From Amoebophrya sp. A120 (lineage: Eukaryota > Sar > Dinophyceae > Syndiniales > Amoebophryaceae), in assembly GCA_905178155.1 (NCBI GenBank), contig CAJINV010000005.1:2888456-2952455 (forward strand): 64,000 bases of DNA, in the 5' to 3' direction. The notes beneath the pieces were generated by a model that was given only the letters and a program-made list of their open reading frames with translations, was not told where the DNA came from and did not search any database. The stretch's first letter is position 1, and every line of letters begins with the position of its first letter. This document shows positions 31,659 to 43,200 of this stretch, piece by piece. Position numbers and translations under genes: made by a program.

Positions 31659-33632
31659 CTATATGTCAACTAGCACATAAAGTTCTACTGGCGGTGCAGT
31701 AGCTGCATTCACAGATGCGGCAGGAACAGACGAACCCGCGGCCACCGCCGGCAGTCGAGCCACTCCCTCTTCATCCACCATGTTTGTCGTCTCAACGCCA
31801 CCACTCTCTCCACCCACACCTCCCTCCGCCTTCTCCCGCACATCAATAATGCGCATTTCGTGCATGGTTATCGCTTTGATCTCCGTGCCCTGTGCGTGCT
31901 TGCCGCCCTCCGAAACCGGGCGAAAACTCTCCCCGTACCCGCGTATCCTCACCTTCCACGGGTTGATGTTTGTGCTTTCATCCTCGAAAATGTCGCTCTT
32001 CGTTTCGTCCAAGAGAAACACTTCCACGTACTTGCACACAAACATCTCGGTGAGAAAGGAGAACAGCAATTCGTCCAGGAAGTGGTACAGCAAGTCCCGC
32101 AGATTTCTTCCCTCCGCGAACAATTCGATGGACTCGGTCGCGTTGACAGAAGACAACTCCGTCATGTAGGAGAACAAACACACCGCCACGTGCTCAAACG
32201 CGTCCTTCAAACTCCGGCCCCACGCGTGAAATATGATGTCCGCGGTGTGGGACTTGTATTCGTAGCCGCCGGTGGAAAGTGGCGAGGAAGGGTTGAATTT
32301 GGCTTCTAGTCTTGCTAGGTCCTGCGCGGGAATGGCCGCCCGCGGCGATTTGGAGAAGCCGTGTCGGGTGTTCGGTTTAGATATTTTTCCCGAACCCGAA
32401 CCAGTATTGTTACTACAATTTCCATCAGCTGTACTCTCCGCAGCGTCTCCCATCGGCGAGTCCTCGTCGTCCTCACTCTTTTTCCTTCGTCTCCGGCCCC
32501 GCTGCTGCCTGCTCTCGATGGAAAAGTTCGGGGACAAGTCCTTTTCGGGGTTTTCTGTTGCGGGCGCTGTCGTCGTGTCGTGGTGATTTATCATTTCGGC
32601 GCCGTTAATAGCCACTGCTTCCTCGTCAACCTCCATTCGCATACTTCCGCCCCGCTCCTGTTGGTCCGCAAGGTACTCACGTAGTCTGTTGTCAGGTTCT
32701 GCGTTTAACACTTCCGCGCCTTTCAAGTTTGAAGGTATTCGTATTTCTTCTTCTTCAGCGTCCGGGGGTTCGTCCTGAACAATTCTCAGAACCCGTAACA
32801 TCGCCCCGTCGTGTAGGTTCAACTCTTCTAAATTCTCTATCTCCTCTTCCGACAACCCGTAGGTCCAAAGCGCATCGACACCGATGATCACATCCAGTCC
32901 CGGTTTGACGGCAGTCACCCCCTGGTTTTCCGTCACCCGGAATCCCAGCCGGTCGACGATGTCCATAGAAAGGCCAAATCCAGGACTGTCGTCGGAGAAA
33001 TCTTCGTCATCTGACACGACCTTGGATGGAGGTTCTGGTTTGTCTCGCTCAATTGCGCGCAAGGGTGTCTCGAAGTAGCGGAATTTCACCCTAATTCCAA
33101 CACCTTGGCTCGCCTCCCTGTCCGGCACAGTGGTTGTCGTAGCTGCATGATCGCTACGAAACACTTCCGCGGGTAGGCTTCGAAGCTGGTGCGGCGCGCA
33201 AAGTCGTCTGCAGAGATCCTCACAGGCGGCGTGACAGAGACTGGCGATATTTTGCTCCGAACGCACGACTGGGGATGCTGACGAGGAGCTGCTACTGCTG
33301 GAAGATGTTGTTGTTACAGCTCTTCTGGTTGCTTCCACTAAGCTAGGCAGTACTTTCTCCCGAATGCAAGTCTTCAATGTCTGCTCGTCTTCGCAATCGG
33401 TTAGAGCGAAGACGAGATTGTCATCAGCTGAAGATGATGAAGACGAGCTGGCTCCCGACAATCCGTTCTTGCTGCAATCCTCCTGCCATGCTATGAACTG
33501 AGACTGGATGAAGGCTTGCATCTTTTCGGGAAAGAGGTATCGATGAGAGCTCTGTCGTGAATGTAAATTTCCGTTGTTTGTCTCTGCTTGTCGAGCTTCG
33601 TACAGGTGTGTTTGTCTATCAAAAGGACTCAC
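31659..33632 (-). CDS. Archease domain protein with long N-terminal extension
   Basis: This is a single-exon 657-codon frame. Residues about 453-657 match archease, the small activator of RtcB-type RNA ligases in tRNA splicing. Visible blocks are YEYKSHTADIIFHAWG, LKDAFEHVAVCLFSYMTE, LRDLLYHFLDELLFSF and GTEIKAITMHEM, ending with the C-terminal strand ELYVLVDI. The conserved Asp of HTAD and the terminal Asp of VDI are both present. A Gly/Val/Ala-rich insertion of about 40 residues separates the last two strands. Usual archeases are 130-170 residues. Here about 450 extra residues precede the domain: an acidic low-complexity stretch and, near residues 195-290, a PDZ-like segment (GFGLSMDIVDRLGFRVTENQ). 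A role in RNA ligation is inferred from the domain; the role of the extension is unknown. Confidence 0.85.
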   Translation of the reverse strand: MSPFDRQTHLYEARQAETNNGNLHSRQSSHRYLFPEKMQAFIQSQFIAWQEDCSKNGLSGASSSSSSSADDNLVFALTDCEDEQTLKTCIREKVLPSLVEATRRAVTTTSSSSSSSSSASPVVRSEQNIASLCHAACEDLCRRLCAPHQLRSLPAEVFRSDHAATTTTVPDREASQGVGIRVKFRYFETPLRAIERDKPEPPSKVVSDDEDFSDDSPGFGLSMDIVDRLGFRVTENQGVTAVKPGLDVIIGVDALWTYGLSEEEIENLEELNLHDGAMLRVLRIVQDEPPDAEEEEIRIPSNLKGAEVLNAEPDNRLREYLADQQERGGSMRMEVDEEAVAINGAEMINHHDTTTAPATENPEKDLSPNFSIESRQQRGRRRRKKSEDDEDSPMGDAAESTADGNCSNNTGSGSGKISKPNTRHGFSKSPRAAIPAQDLARLEAKFNPSSPLSTGGYEYKSHTADIIFHAWGRSLKDAFEHVAVCLFSYMTELSSVNATESIELFAEGRNLRDLLYHFLDELLFSFLTEMFVCKYVEVFLLDETKSDIFEDESTNINPWKVRIRGYGESFRPVSEGGKHAQGTEIKAITMHEMRIIDVREKAEGGVGGESGGVETTNMVDEEGVARLPAVAAGSSVPAASVNAATAPPVELYVLVDI

Positions 33633-34809
33633 TCTTGTAAAAAGATCGGCGAAATTATCGTAGGGAACGCATACCAGGGAGAAACTAGCTACCCTGCCAA
33701 AGGGCTATGGTCATGATTCAGACAACACCAAAAATTATGAATCAGATCTCAAAGCAGTAAAAGACATCATCGCTGAGTGTGGGAAGATCGAAGAGACCTT
33801 CAGTTTCACGAAGTCGCGGAACGGTGTAGCTATGTTGCGTGTCCCCTGGATCACAAGATACCATGAAGATCCTGTTCATCTTCATTGCAAAGGCCAGTGC
33901 TGCTGACAATAGCTATACGATAAAAAAGCGAAAGCATGATTCTTAGTGCCACTGCAAGAATTGAACATCTTCTGTGGACCTCCTCTGCCTTGTTGGCTAA
34001 CAAAGATATCTGCCGACCGAAAACAAGTCTCCGGATGCTTTCTGCTTCTCCTTCTGTTCGGCTTTTGTTCTACTAGCTGTCGAGTGGCGGCTGCGTTTGT
34101 CGCTGCGGGAATCTCGTTGTTCTCGAATGCCGTCGTGAAGAGGTTGATGTGCAAAGTAAGTTATGATGTCACAGGACGGCGCTCCCAAGAAGTATTCTAC
34201 TTTTCATCTCTCTGCACCAAAATGTAGCTATAAGAACCTGTCTTATCTGCAAGAAGCTCTGCGTGGAAAGAAGTCGACACCTGCTGACGCTTCTATGTTT
34301 GGAACTATTGTCAGTCTGTGCGTTAAGAACTATTCAAAGTATAAAATCAGCGCCAATGATGGGTAAAAAATCATGCAGGAGGTGTACTGTTCAGCACTGT
34401 CCAGCATGATTATGAGCAGATGACTCTGTGGCTTTTACTGTACTTGTTTCTTCTGTTCCGCGGTTCTTTCGAAGCGTGCTTTCTATTTTTCCACATTCGT
34501 TGCTATTCGAGTCGTTGTAAGCTTACAAATCGATTTCTCAGCTCTGATTTCCTTTCGCTATAGTTGACCTTTTGACGTAAAAATTATGCTTAAAAACAGT
34601 TCTTTTGTTGACCTCATCTTGAGTTGAGACGACACTACTGTTAACTTGTAAAGTAGCGCTTCTACTGTAGTAACACACCATACTGATTCAGATTTTGTAT
34701 ACGACCATCTTCCAACGCATACACAATGAGCTGCGTGTAGAAGAAGTACGGCTTTTGTTCCTCCACCAAAAAATAAATCTTGCCCCTAAACAACAAACCA
34801 GCCCGAATC
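33633..34809. other. Intergenic, no gene supported
   Basis: A few short frames (for example 33946-34227 and 34163-34366, plus) have no recognisable features. The region presumably holds the archease gene's 5' flank and the 3' flank of the next gene. Confidence 0.4.
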
Positions 34810-37050
34810 TCACCGTCTGCCCGGTGGCGGCGGTGGAGGTGGAGGTCGCATCCCGCCTCCCATCCCCCCGGTCTGGCCTAAAGACGGCGGTGGCCCCGGT
34901 CCGCGACCCATCATGGGGGGTGGTGGTGGCGGTCCGGCCTTTCCGCCGAACATCATGCTGTTGCTTGTGCCTGCTTGTGTCGGACTGGGCGGCGCGGGCA
35001 TGCCCGTCATGGAAGACATCATTCTCGGTGGGGACGGCCCGCCACCAAACGCTCCCGGCGGGGGCGGACTGCTGCTGGAATACATCCTCGCATTCGTCGT
35101 GCTGTGGTCCGGACTGGTTGCATTCGTGTTACTATTTCCGCCGCCGTCCGTTAGCATGTTCAGCCCCGTCCCACTCCTTTCCCCGCCGACGTTCTGGAAC
35201 CGGGGGCTGGAAATCACCCCGCCCGCACTGGTTCTTGCCTGCGACCCGAGGGAAAATTTCCCCTTCTTGATCGGACTACCTGTCAAAGGTGCACCACCAG
35301 GAGAACTGCTACCCCCCATCCCCGCTGCCATGGCCTGGTCGAACAGACTCGGGGAAGGTCCTGCGCCTTGCGAGATGGACATGCCTAAACCTCCGCCTGG
35401 GGGCTTGCTCGGACTGCTCGCACCACCACCGCCGAAGGAGTCCAGGGGCGCCATCCCGCCCGGTGGCGCCATGCCTGGGGGCGGCGGCGGGGGTGGGCGC
35501 TTCCCGTACCGCCGCTCCGCCACGGTGCCGGTGCCGAAGCTCTGGTCGAAGTCGTTGATACTTCCGGGTAGGGGTGGTTTGCTCGGGCTACTTGGGCCCA
35601 GCCCGATAGAGGGGGGAGGTGCTGGAGGTCTACTGGGGCTCTGCGAAGATGATCCGTACCGCCTTTCCGCGACCGAGGGCGAGGAGGGCAGCGTGCTGTC
35701 CAGCGGCGGCGGAACCGGGGCCATCATGGGTGGCGCGAGCGGCGGCGGAGAAGATGGCGCTGCGGTTGCAGCCGCAGCCGCGGCTTTTTGCTCCTCCTCT
35801 TTCTTTTTCCTTTGTATTTCCTCGTCTTTTTTCTTTTGCGCTGCAGCCTCCAAAGCTTTCCGCCTCCGGTCCTCGTCCTCCTGCTCCTTCTTTTTTCGTC
35901 GGAGATCTAGCTCCTCTTGTTCCTTTTTCTTTCGAAGAATTTCTTGTTCCTGCTTTTTCTGCTGTTCCTCTTCTTGCTTTTTTTTCAGCGCCGCAGCCTG
36001 CTCTGCTTTTATCCTCTCTTCCTCTTGCTTTTTCTTCAACGCGAGGGCTTGCTGCTTCTCCTCCTCTTTCCTTTTTGCCGCAAGATGGGCCTCTTCCTCT
36101 TTTTGTCTTTTCAACTCCAATTCCTGCTGTTTTTTCAGCTCTTCCTCCTTTTTCGTCCTCTCCGCCTCTTCCGCGGCCTGTTTCATCGCTTCTGCACTCG
36201 CGCCCCCGGTCAACGACTGCTCGAGGGACCGAACCCGCCCGGCACTCTGCGCCCGCTTCTCCTTCAGGCTGGACAATTTCGATTTTATTACCTCTTCCCT
36301 ACTCCGGTGCTCCTCGTCGAGCGCCTGCTGCTGCCGCTCCATCTCCTCCCGAAGCATTTCCTGCTTCTCATCCAGCAGTTGCTTCTCCCGCTCCAGCCGG
36401 GCACTCTTCGGACTCTGGATTTGCGTCTCCCGGTCGCTGGCGTTTCCGTTGTTGTTGTTTCCTGCTCTTGAATTCGAGGCAGGAGAGTTCCCGGAGACTA
36501 GCGACGACAATTTTGCGACTGGACTCGCGCTCTTTTTCTCGTTCGGCGAATTGGACAAAAACGACCCCGAACTCAGCATGTCGTCGTCTTTCTTCTTGTT
36601 CGACGAGGAGTTCATCATCCCGCCGACCGGTAGATTAACCGGCGGTGGCGGCTGCGACATTTTTGGCATCGGCGGAAGTAGGTTCTGCGTCGCCGCGGTG
36701 GACACCGTGCTGCCCGGGTCTTTGGGTTTCTCGTACGGCTTCTCAGCCCCGGCCATCATGTTCGCGGCGGTTCTTGGCGTTACCGGCTGAGAGGATGCGG
36801 GCGACGCGCCGTCGACGCCATTGCTGTCCTTGTTCTGCGCCATCTGGACGGACGCCCGCCGGACTTTGTCCACGAAAGAGGACAGTGGGCTGATTTTGCT
36901 CTTGGTCGCCGCGGCGGGCGACCGGCTATCCGTGAACGACTGGTCCAGAAACTCGCCCATTTGGTTCGGGGCATGGTGCCCGTCGTACCCGAGTGCGAGA
37001 AGGCCAGATTGTTGTTGTTGGGGGGCGCTGTTGGGTTTTTTCGTTTTCAA
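34810..37050 (-). CDS. Coiled-coil, polyproline protein (possible actin-cytoskeleton factor)
   Basis: This is a single-exon 746-codon frame. Residues about 225-425 form an unbroken, highly charged coiled coil (repeats such as KKKQEEERIKAEQAAALKKK). The C-terminal 300 residues are Pro/Gly/Ser-rich with polyproline runs that could bind profilin, SH3 or WW domains (KRPPPPPPPGMAPP; MRPPPPPPPPGRR at the very end). A short motif, VAERRYG, occurs twice. There is no FH2, WH2 or kinase domain, so calling it a formin would be wrong. It starts 155 bp after the stop of the adhesin-like gene on the same strand. The long plus-strand open frame opposite it is a compositional mirror of the coiled coil. Confidence 0.75.
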   Translation of the reverse strand: MKTKKPNSAPQQQQSGLLALGYDGHHAPNQMGEFLDQSFTDSRSPAAATKSKISPLSSFVDKVRRASVQMAQNKDSNGVDGASPASSQPVTPRTAANMMAGAEKPYEKPKDPGSTVSTAATQNLLPPMPKMSQPPPPVNLPVGGMMNSSSNKKKDDDMLSSGSFLSNSPNEKKSASPVAKLSSLVSGNSPASNSRAGNNNNGNASDRETQIQSPKSARLEREKQLLDEKQEMLREEMERQQQALDEEHRSREEVIKSKLSSLKEKRAQSAGRVRSLEQSLTGGASAEAMKQAAEEAERTKKEEELKKQQELELKRQKEEEAHLAAKRKEEEKQQALALKKKQEEERIKAEQAAALKKKQEEEQQKKQEQEILRKKKEQEELDLRRKKKEQEDEDRRRKALEAAAQKKKDEEIQRKKKEEEQKAAAAAATAAPSSPPPLAPPMMAPVPPPLDSTLPSSPSVAERRYGSSSQSPSRPPAPPPSIGLGPSSPSKPPLPGSINDFDQSFGTGTVAERRYGKRPPPPPPPGMAPPGGMAPLDSFGGGGASSPSKPPGGGLGMSISQGAGPSPSLFDQAMAAGMGGSSSPGGAPLTGSPIKKGKFSLGSQARTSAGGVISSPRFQNVGGERSGTGLNMLTDGGGNSNTNATSPDHSTTNARMYSSSSPPPPGAFGGGPSPPRMMSSMTGMPAPPSPTQAGTSNSMMFGGKAGPPPPPPMMGRGPGPPPSLGQTGGMGGGMRPPPPPPPPGRR

Positions 37051-37204
37051 GTCAATTTCCGTTCAAAATGAAAATTCAGCTGCATCGACGCATCAAACCT
37101 CAGTCATAGGGCTGCACGACGTATTTATCTTACTGTGCAAAACATTAGCCCTGCATTGAGCAGGAAACAGGCCGTGCAGTAGATGAAAAACCCCAACTCG
37201 AGTT

Positions 37205-40200
37205 CTAAGTATACCCTGGTTGCCCATATGGCGACGGTCCGTACCCTCCGAAAATGTCGTTCGGATCGTACGCCGAATTCGCCAATGCCGCCTGCTGCGA
37301 TATGTTTTGCTGCATGCTCGGCCCCGTCCCGTTCAGTTGCGGCCCGAGTACCGTCCAGGCGGTCCCCGCTGGGTAGCCGAGCGACTGGTAGTACTCGTCC
37401 CAGGCGATCAGCATCGCCTGGTTTTCCTCCTCCTCCGACAAATTCTCCTTATCCCCGTTCCCGATCCCGAGCAGGCTCTTCGCGCGGGTGAAGAGGTTCG
37501 ACTTCCCGCCCTTCTCCGGCGCCGTGGACCCGTCCATGAGGGCCTGCAGCTTTTTGTTCCCGAAGTTGTCCGGTTTCTGTTGCTGGAAGGGCAAGAACGG
37601 GTCGACCTGCTTCTGGTACTTCCCCGCGTCCTTCTGCTTCTGGTACTTTTTGTACCCGAAGTACGCCCCGGGGGAGAGAACCACTAAGGAGCACAGCACC
37701 ATGAGAAACGCGAACAGGCCCGGGGACATTCCTGCCACCAGGTCGTCCTCCTCGGGATTGGTAGCCGGAGCGTGGATCGTGACGAGCTGACCGCCGAGCA
37801 GGTAATTCCGCGCGTCACCACAGCCCGCGGAAAAACTGCCCTCGACATTAAGCCCACCAGCGATGTTGAAGCCGGAACCTTTGGTTTGATGTGAAGATGA
37901 TGCTAGAAGATCAAAATGAGAAGAACCGGTATGTTGAAAAAAGGAAAAATACACTCCCTGAAATGAAAATAAATCCGAGCACGTTTATGCAAAAACTCAC
38001 TCTACTTCTATACCATCCTCATTCCTGACGTAGCTCGCGCTGGCGTCGCAGACACAAATCTTTACCGCCCCAGAATGTGCCACCTTCATCGACCTGACCC
38101 CGTCCCCGCAGATCATCTTCTCCATGTCCGACCCGACGAAATTGCAGGCCGCCCCGGCGTAGTGCTGCTGCGAGGCGCCGCACGCGAGGTTCGCGTCGAT
38201 CAGCAGAATGCGATCTTCCACCGGGTTGAAATACTGCCCGTCTAATCGAACTTGAAACACCGTGTTGGACACCACCTTCAAACTCGGCTGGGTCGTCACG
38301 GAGTTTATCTGGAGCAAGGGGCAGGGGTCGGGATTGCAGATTTCGGAGATCAACGACTCCGCGTTCGACGGGCACGCAGTCCCGCCGCCCTGCGGGTTCT
38401 GCACGATCCTTCGCCTCTTCTTCTTGATCCCACCGCCACACGGAACCGTGCAGGCCTCCACGATCCAGAAATCGGACAGCTCGCAGTCCACTCTGGTCGC
38501 GATTTCCAAGTAGCCGGCGAAATGGGTGAAGTCGCTGTGGTCCGTGCAAGATTTCAACTTCCCCGGGCACCAGCAAATTTTGTATCTCGACTTTTCCTGC
38601 AACCCGATCTCCCACTGCAGGTAGCTGCTGTTGTGCACCACCGGCGCCGTGCTGGTCCACACGAGCGACAGCTGACGGGAGGAACTGTTCGATGGTGCGT
38701 TCGTCGAAGGTGCGTTGCTCCCGGTTCCGACCGTCGCCTGCCCGCACTTGTCACTCCCCGCCACGACGTGAATTCTGTCGCGGCTGGACAGTTCCAGCCC
38801 GTGCAGATGCACCTTGGCCAGCACCCCGGGGTTCCCGTACTGCGTTGGTGCGTTGGGAAAGGGGCCGTCCACTTTCATTTCCCCGACGGAGATCCACTGC
38901 AGACACTTAGTGTCGAGATGGCGATCACAGTAGCACATGCCGTACATGCCCGCGGACTGCATCTGAATGCTCGGCCAGGTTATTTGGTTACTGGTCACGT
39001 CCAACGTCCCGGCCGGTTCGCATTTGCTGTCCCCTTTCGTGCCGCAGTTGAGGCCGGACGCAACTCCGGACGCGAGCTGGTGGGTTTCGCAGGGGTGCAG
39101 CGTTGCGGTGGTCGTGTTCGTGGTTGTTAACTCTCGAGAAGAAGATGAAGAAGATCCTATTGCTGCGCTTTCTGTTCCTAATCCCCTTCTTGTCAGTCCA
39201 AACAACGCCGCGGCTTGCAAATTGTTATTCACCCGGTCGTCGAACCCCGTTCCCTCGTTTGGGTCGATGATTTTCAGTCGTGCCGCCGCGGCGATCTCCG
39301 CCGTCGGGTTGTCGATCTTGATTCCGACGGTGATCGGCTGCTCGATGTTGCTCGCCGCGGTCTGCTTGTGGTCCTGCACGTAGGGGGAGTCGGAGCCCGT
39401 TTGCGTGATCTTCAGCCCGTTGGGCGATCGCGGCATCACGCACCGCTGGCTGGTACATTGGGAGGCGGAATAGCACCAGACGTACCAGTTGGGCGTGTTC
39501 CCCCCGGGTAGTTTCCGCCGCGCGATGTCCAGCATGTCGGGCTTTATCTCAATGTTCACGTCGTTCCACCCCGTCACCGTCAAATCCGTGTTCTCCGTTC
39601 TCCCGACGCAGAGCGGGAACATCGTTTGCGGCGACTCGTTGCTGCCCCGGTTGAGGCTCGTGTCCTCGCAGTGCATCAGGTCGTTCAAGTCGGGGGCGCG
39701 CGCGACCGTGAACATCGTCTCCAGAGTCGCGACGCAGCCGATCCGGGAACCGGGTTGCGTGGATTCTACCTTGACGGAAACAACCTTGTTCGTCGGCAAA
39801 ATCCCAGATTTCACGTCCGAGATCACCCCCTGGATCCTCACCGTGCCAAGGTTCAGTTTGAATTGCGGGGGCGATTCGCAAACGGAGGAAACCGAACCCG
39901 GGATGCCGGGGCAGAAACACAGGCGGAACTTCCCTGGGTTGTTCACCTGCGCGTACTTGTAGTTCGCGCGGGACTTGCCGTTCAGGGTGAGAACATTCAA
40001 GTCGATGTTTTGTGGTGCAAGGACATTTCCCGGGGAAAAGACGCCGTCGGGAGCTGCGGCGGAGTTGATGCCACCGCACCTGAGAATTTACATTGTATTA
40101 AAAAGATTTTTGGAATTAACTCTGCGCTCGTAGTTGTCCTCGTCTTTTTTCACATGCAACACTACAAAAGACGCTGCGATAGCCTTAGCGATACACGCAC

Positions 40201-43200
40201 ACTCATGCACAAAAGTCCAATCACAAAAAACTCGTCAATCCATATTTATACCTCCTATCCTCCGGCGTGACGTCCTTTCCCGCGTCGTCAAAGTCAATTG
40301 TCATGGCCATCACCCGATCCGCGGGCGTCATGATCGCCCCGACCACCGCGAACTGGCACTCCCCGCCCTGCTCGCAGGCCATGGCTAACGACGTGTCGAT
40401 CCCACGAACGTACAACTTCCCCGCGAACTGCGTGTAGTACTCCTGGTATTCGCAAACCTTCGCGGGCGTCAGCGTGTGGTCGCAGTAGCACAGCATGTAG
40501 GTTCCGACCACCTCGGGTTCCCCAAGCTGGAAATCGAGAAAATCGACGGCGGCGCCGAGCGTGCCTTTGTTTCCGGTAAAGCCGTAGAGCGCCGGGGACT
40601 GGAAATTCACTTGCTGCCTCTGGACAAAGTGATCCGACACGACCAATTTCCCCGGTTTACCGCAACTGTCCTCCGGCTGCGACCCATCGAGCAAAATCAT
40701 CCTCGCGCCGCCGTTATCAAATGCAAATATGTCTGGGTGTCATGCATATTTTGCATGACTCATGCCGCCAGTAATGCATGACCTAGCATCACAGATTTTT
40801 TGATGGCTTCTTGATGCCTATCCCGCATGACAAATGCCCTCTCCGCGAAGCACAAACTGACCTCCCATTGCTTTTCATGCAATCCAGATTTTTTTAGAAT
40901 CCAAAGACGGCATCACAACTTGCAACGTTCCAGACCCAGACATATTTGCATTTGATAGCCGTCCAGCAGGGTGCCGATGATCCGCGCGGTGTATTACAGT
41001 GAAAAGTGCCCCCCACCCCTAAATTGCAAAAATTTGTGATGCAAGGATTCCAAATGAAAACTTTTTGTCATGCATGAAAGGAGTATGAATCTTTCTGATG
41101 CAGAATGTAGGCGTGTAGCGCACCGCTTGCATGACAAGTGCCGCTCCTGCTGGAGTCTTTTGCAATACAAATTTTTGCTATTCACGATTGAAAACCTGTG
41201 ATGCTGATAGATGCAAGAGGGCGAATGTTTCATTTGGAAAGGTTTGCAATACAAATGCTCCCAAGTTCGGGGGTGGGGGCATTTTTCATTGTGATACGGT
41301 GCAGGGCTGGTTCGCGAAGCAGAACTGCGCCGCCTGCGCGCCGTTCACCCCGCCGATCGAGATGGTCCCGGCCAGTTGGATATCGAATGCAAAAATGTCT
41401 GGGTCTGGAAATTTGTGATGCAAGCAAGGGAAGAGTGAGCTCACTGCAATGCGCTGCCAAGCATGACAAGTTTTTTGCATACTTCTGAGTTGCGTATTCC
41501 GCATGAGAAACTGCCTTTTTGCATGACAGGGAGTGCCAGCTCTTCGCGGCCGCGCAATACAGAGTTCAGAATCATGCCAAATTAGCATGACAAATCTCGG
41601 ACTTTCCCAGACCCAGACATTTTTGCAGTTGATACTGGAAAAAGTGCATGTTCGCGTTATGGAAGCGCCAAGTTTGAAATCGACAAAGATGAAATGATTT
41701 GTCATGCATAAAATGCCAGGCATGAAGTGCCTGTCTTGCCGAAATGGCAAATGAGGCCGATTGTGAGCCTGTTCAGGGCTTGAAATAGAGCTGCTAAAGT
41801 AGCATGACAAATGTAGTCTTCTGTGCCAAAACAGCATCACAAATTGGATTCCGGTGCTCGGAAAATTTGTCATGCGCCGCTTGATAACTGGGCCTCCGAC
41901 TGGTATCGGTTTTATGCATGACAAACTATTTCAACTTTGTCGATTTCAATCCTGACACACCCATACGCGTTGCAACCGCCGTAGTCCTGGCAGTAGCACA
42001 CGTCGTAGCTCCCCGTCCGGCTCGCCGTGCCAAAGTTGAATTCGATCGCCTGCTGGCCGGTTTGCACCCCGCCGAGCGTGGTCACATTGAAGATCCGCAC
42101 GGGGGAGACTTGGGTGCCCAGGGAAAACGCCGTCGGGTCGGCGCGCTCGGACTGGGAACAACCGGCCGTGCCGCCCTTCTCGATGACGCGAATCTAGAGT
42201 TGTTGAGAAGAATCGTTTTTGTTCTCATGCACAGCGAATTGGCCTGCTGGACAAACTACTACTAGACTACGCACGTCCTCGTCGATCGCAAACTAGAATG
42301 AGATGTAAATGATCTTCTTCGACGCGCATTACAAAGCAAGGACCACGAGCAACATGCAGGTGCAGCACAACGAAGACGAACTACATATTTCAAAAAAAAA
42401 CGAGCTATACCCTGTCATTCATGCTGGGCTTCGCGGAGATGATTTGTATCTTACAATCATCCCCGCCGGACTGCGAGCAGATCCACGTTTCCGTCCGGGT
42501 TTGTATCCCCGCCACTTTGATATTCCCGACGTGCGTGTTGTAATGTTCGTCCTTGTCGCAGTTCTGATAGGTGTTCCCCAAGGGCCCGCCGGCGCAGTAG
42601 CAGATCATGAAATCCCCGTTTTCCCGCAAGGCCACGGGATCGTAGGTCGCGAAGGTCTCGCCCTCCAGCTCCTGCGGCCCGTCTTTCGTGATCCCGTTCT
42701 TCTTACATCCGTCCGTGTAGTCCCAACAGATGGTTTGCTCCACGGCGGAAATCAAGTCGCTCGAGCCTAAATCGCCGCATTTTGTCACCTGCGATTTCCG
42801 GACGATCCGCACCTTGCTGTGGTGGAAGAAGATCGGGGTGTCGGTGGCGGTCTGGCCCTTCAACTCAATTTTGAACGGCATGCCCTTGATCACGTTGTCC
42901 AAGTTCAAGAAGTGGTTCACGTTGTCCACCCCTAACGGCGTGTAGATCGCCACCTGGGCGAGAAACTCCTCTATCAAATGCAAAAATGTCTGGGTCTGGA
43001 AGAGTGTAACTTGTCATGCTGCATCTGGATCGTGGAAAAATTTGTGTTGCATGATTACCAAAAGAGGTCCATTTTTTAACAAGTTAGTAGAGGCAGTTTC
43101 TCAACATTGCAGGAAAGGCATGATAGAGATCTCACAGAACCTGGCATGCTAGGCGGTGCATGCCAGACCGCGTGGGTCATGGAAGACCTGCATGACAAAC

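Noticed and set aside
34913-36790. A 625-codon plus-strand open frame
   Set aside because: It is the antisense of the Glu/Lys-rich coiled coil and reads as Ser/Phe/Cys/Leu runs. The minus-strand frame has sensible protein composition.
34810-37050. Formin assignment for the polyproline protein
   Set aside because: Polyproline and coiled coil are present, but there is no FH2 domain.
38252-39130. A 292-codon plus-strand frame opposite the adhesin-like gene
   Set aside because: It is the shadow of the Cys-rich ectodomain frame. The minus frame has the repeated C-x-C modules and TSP1.
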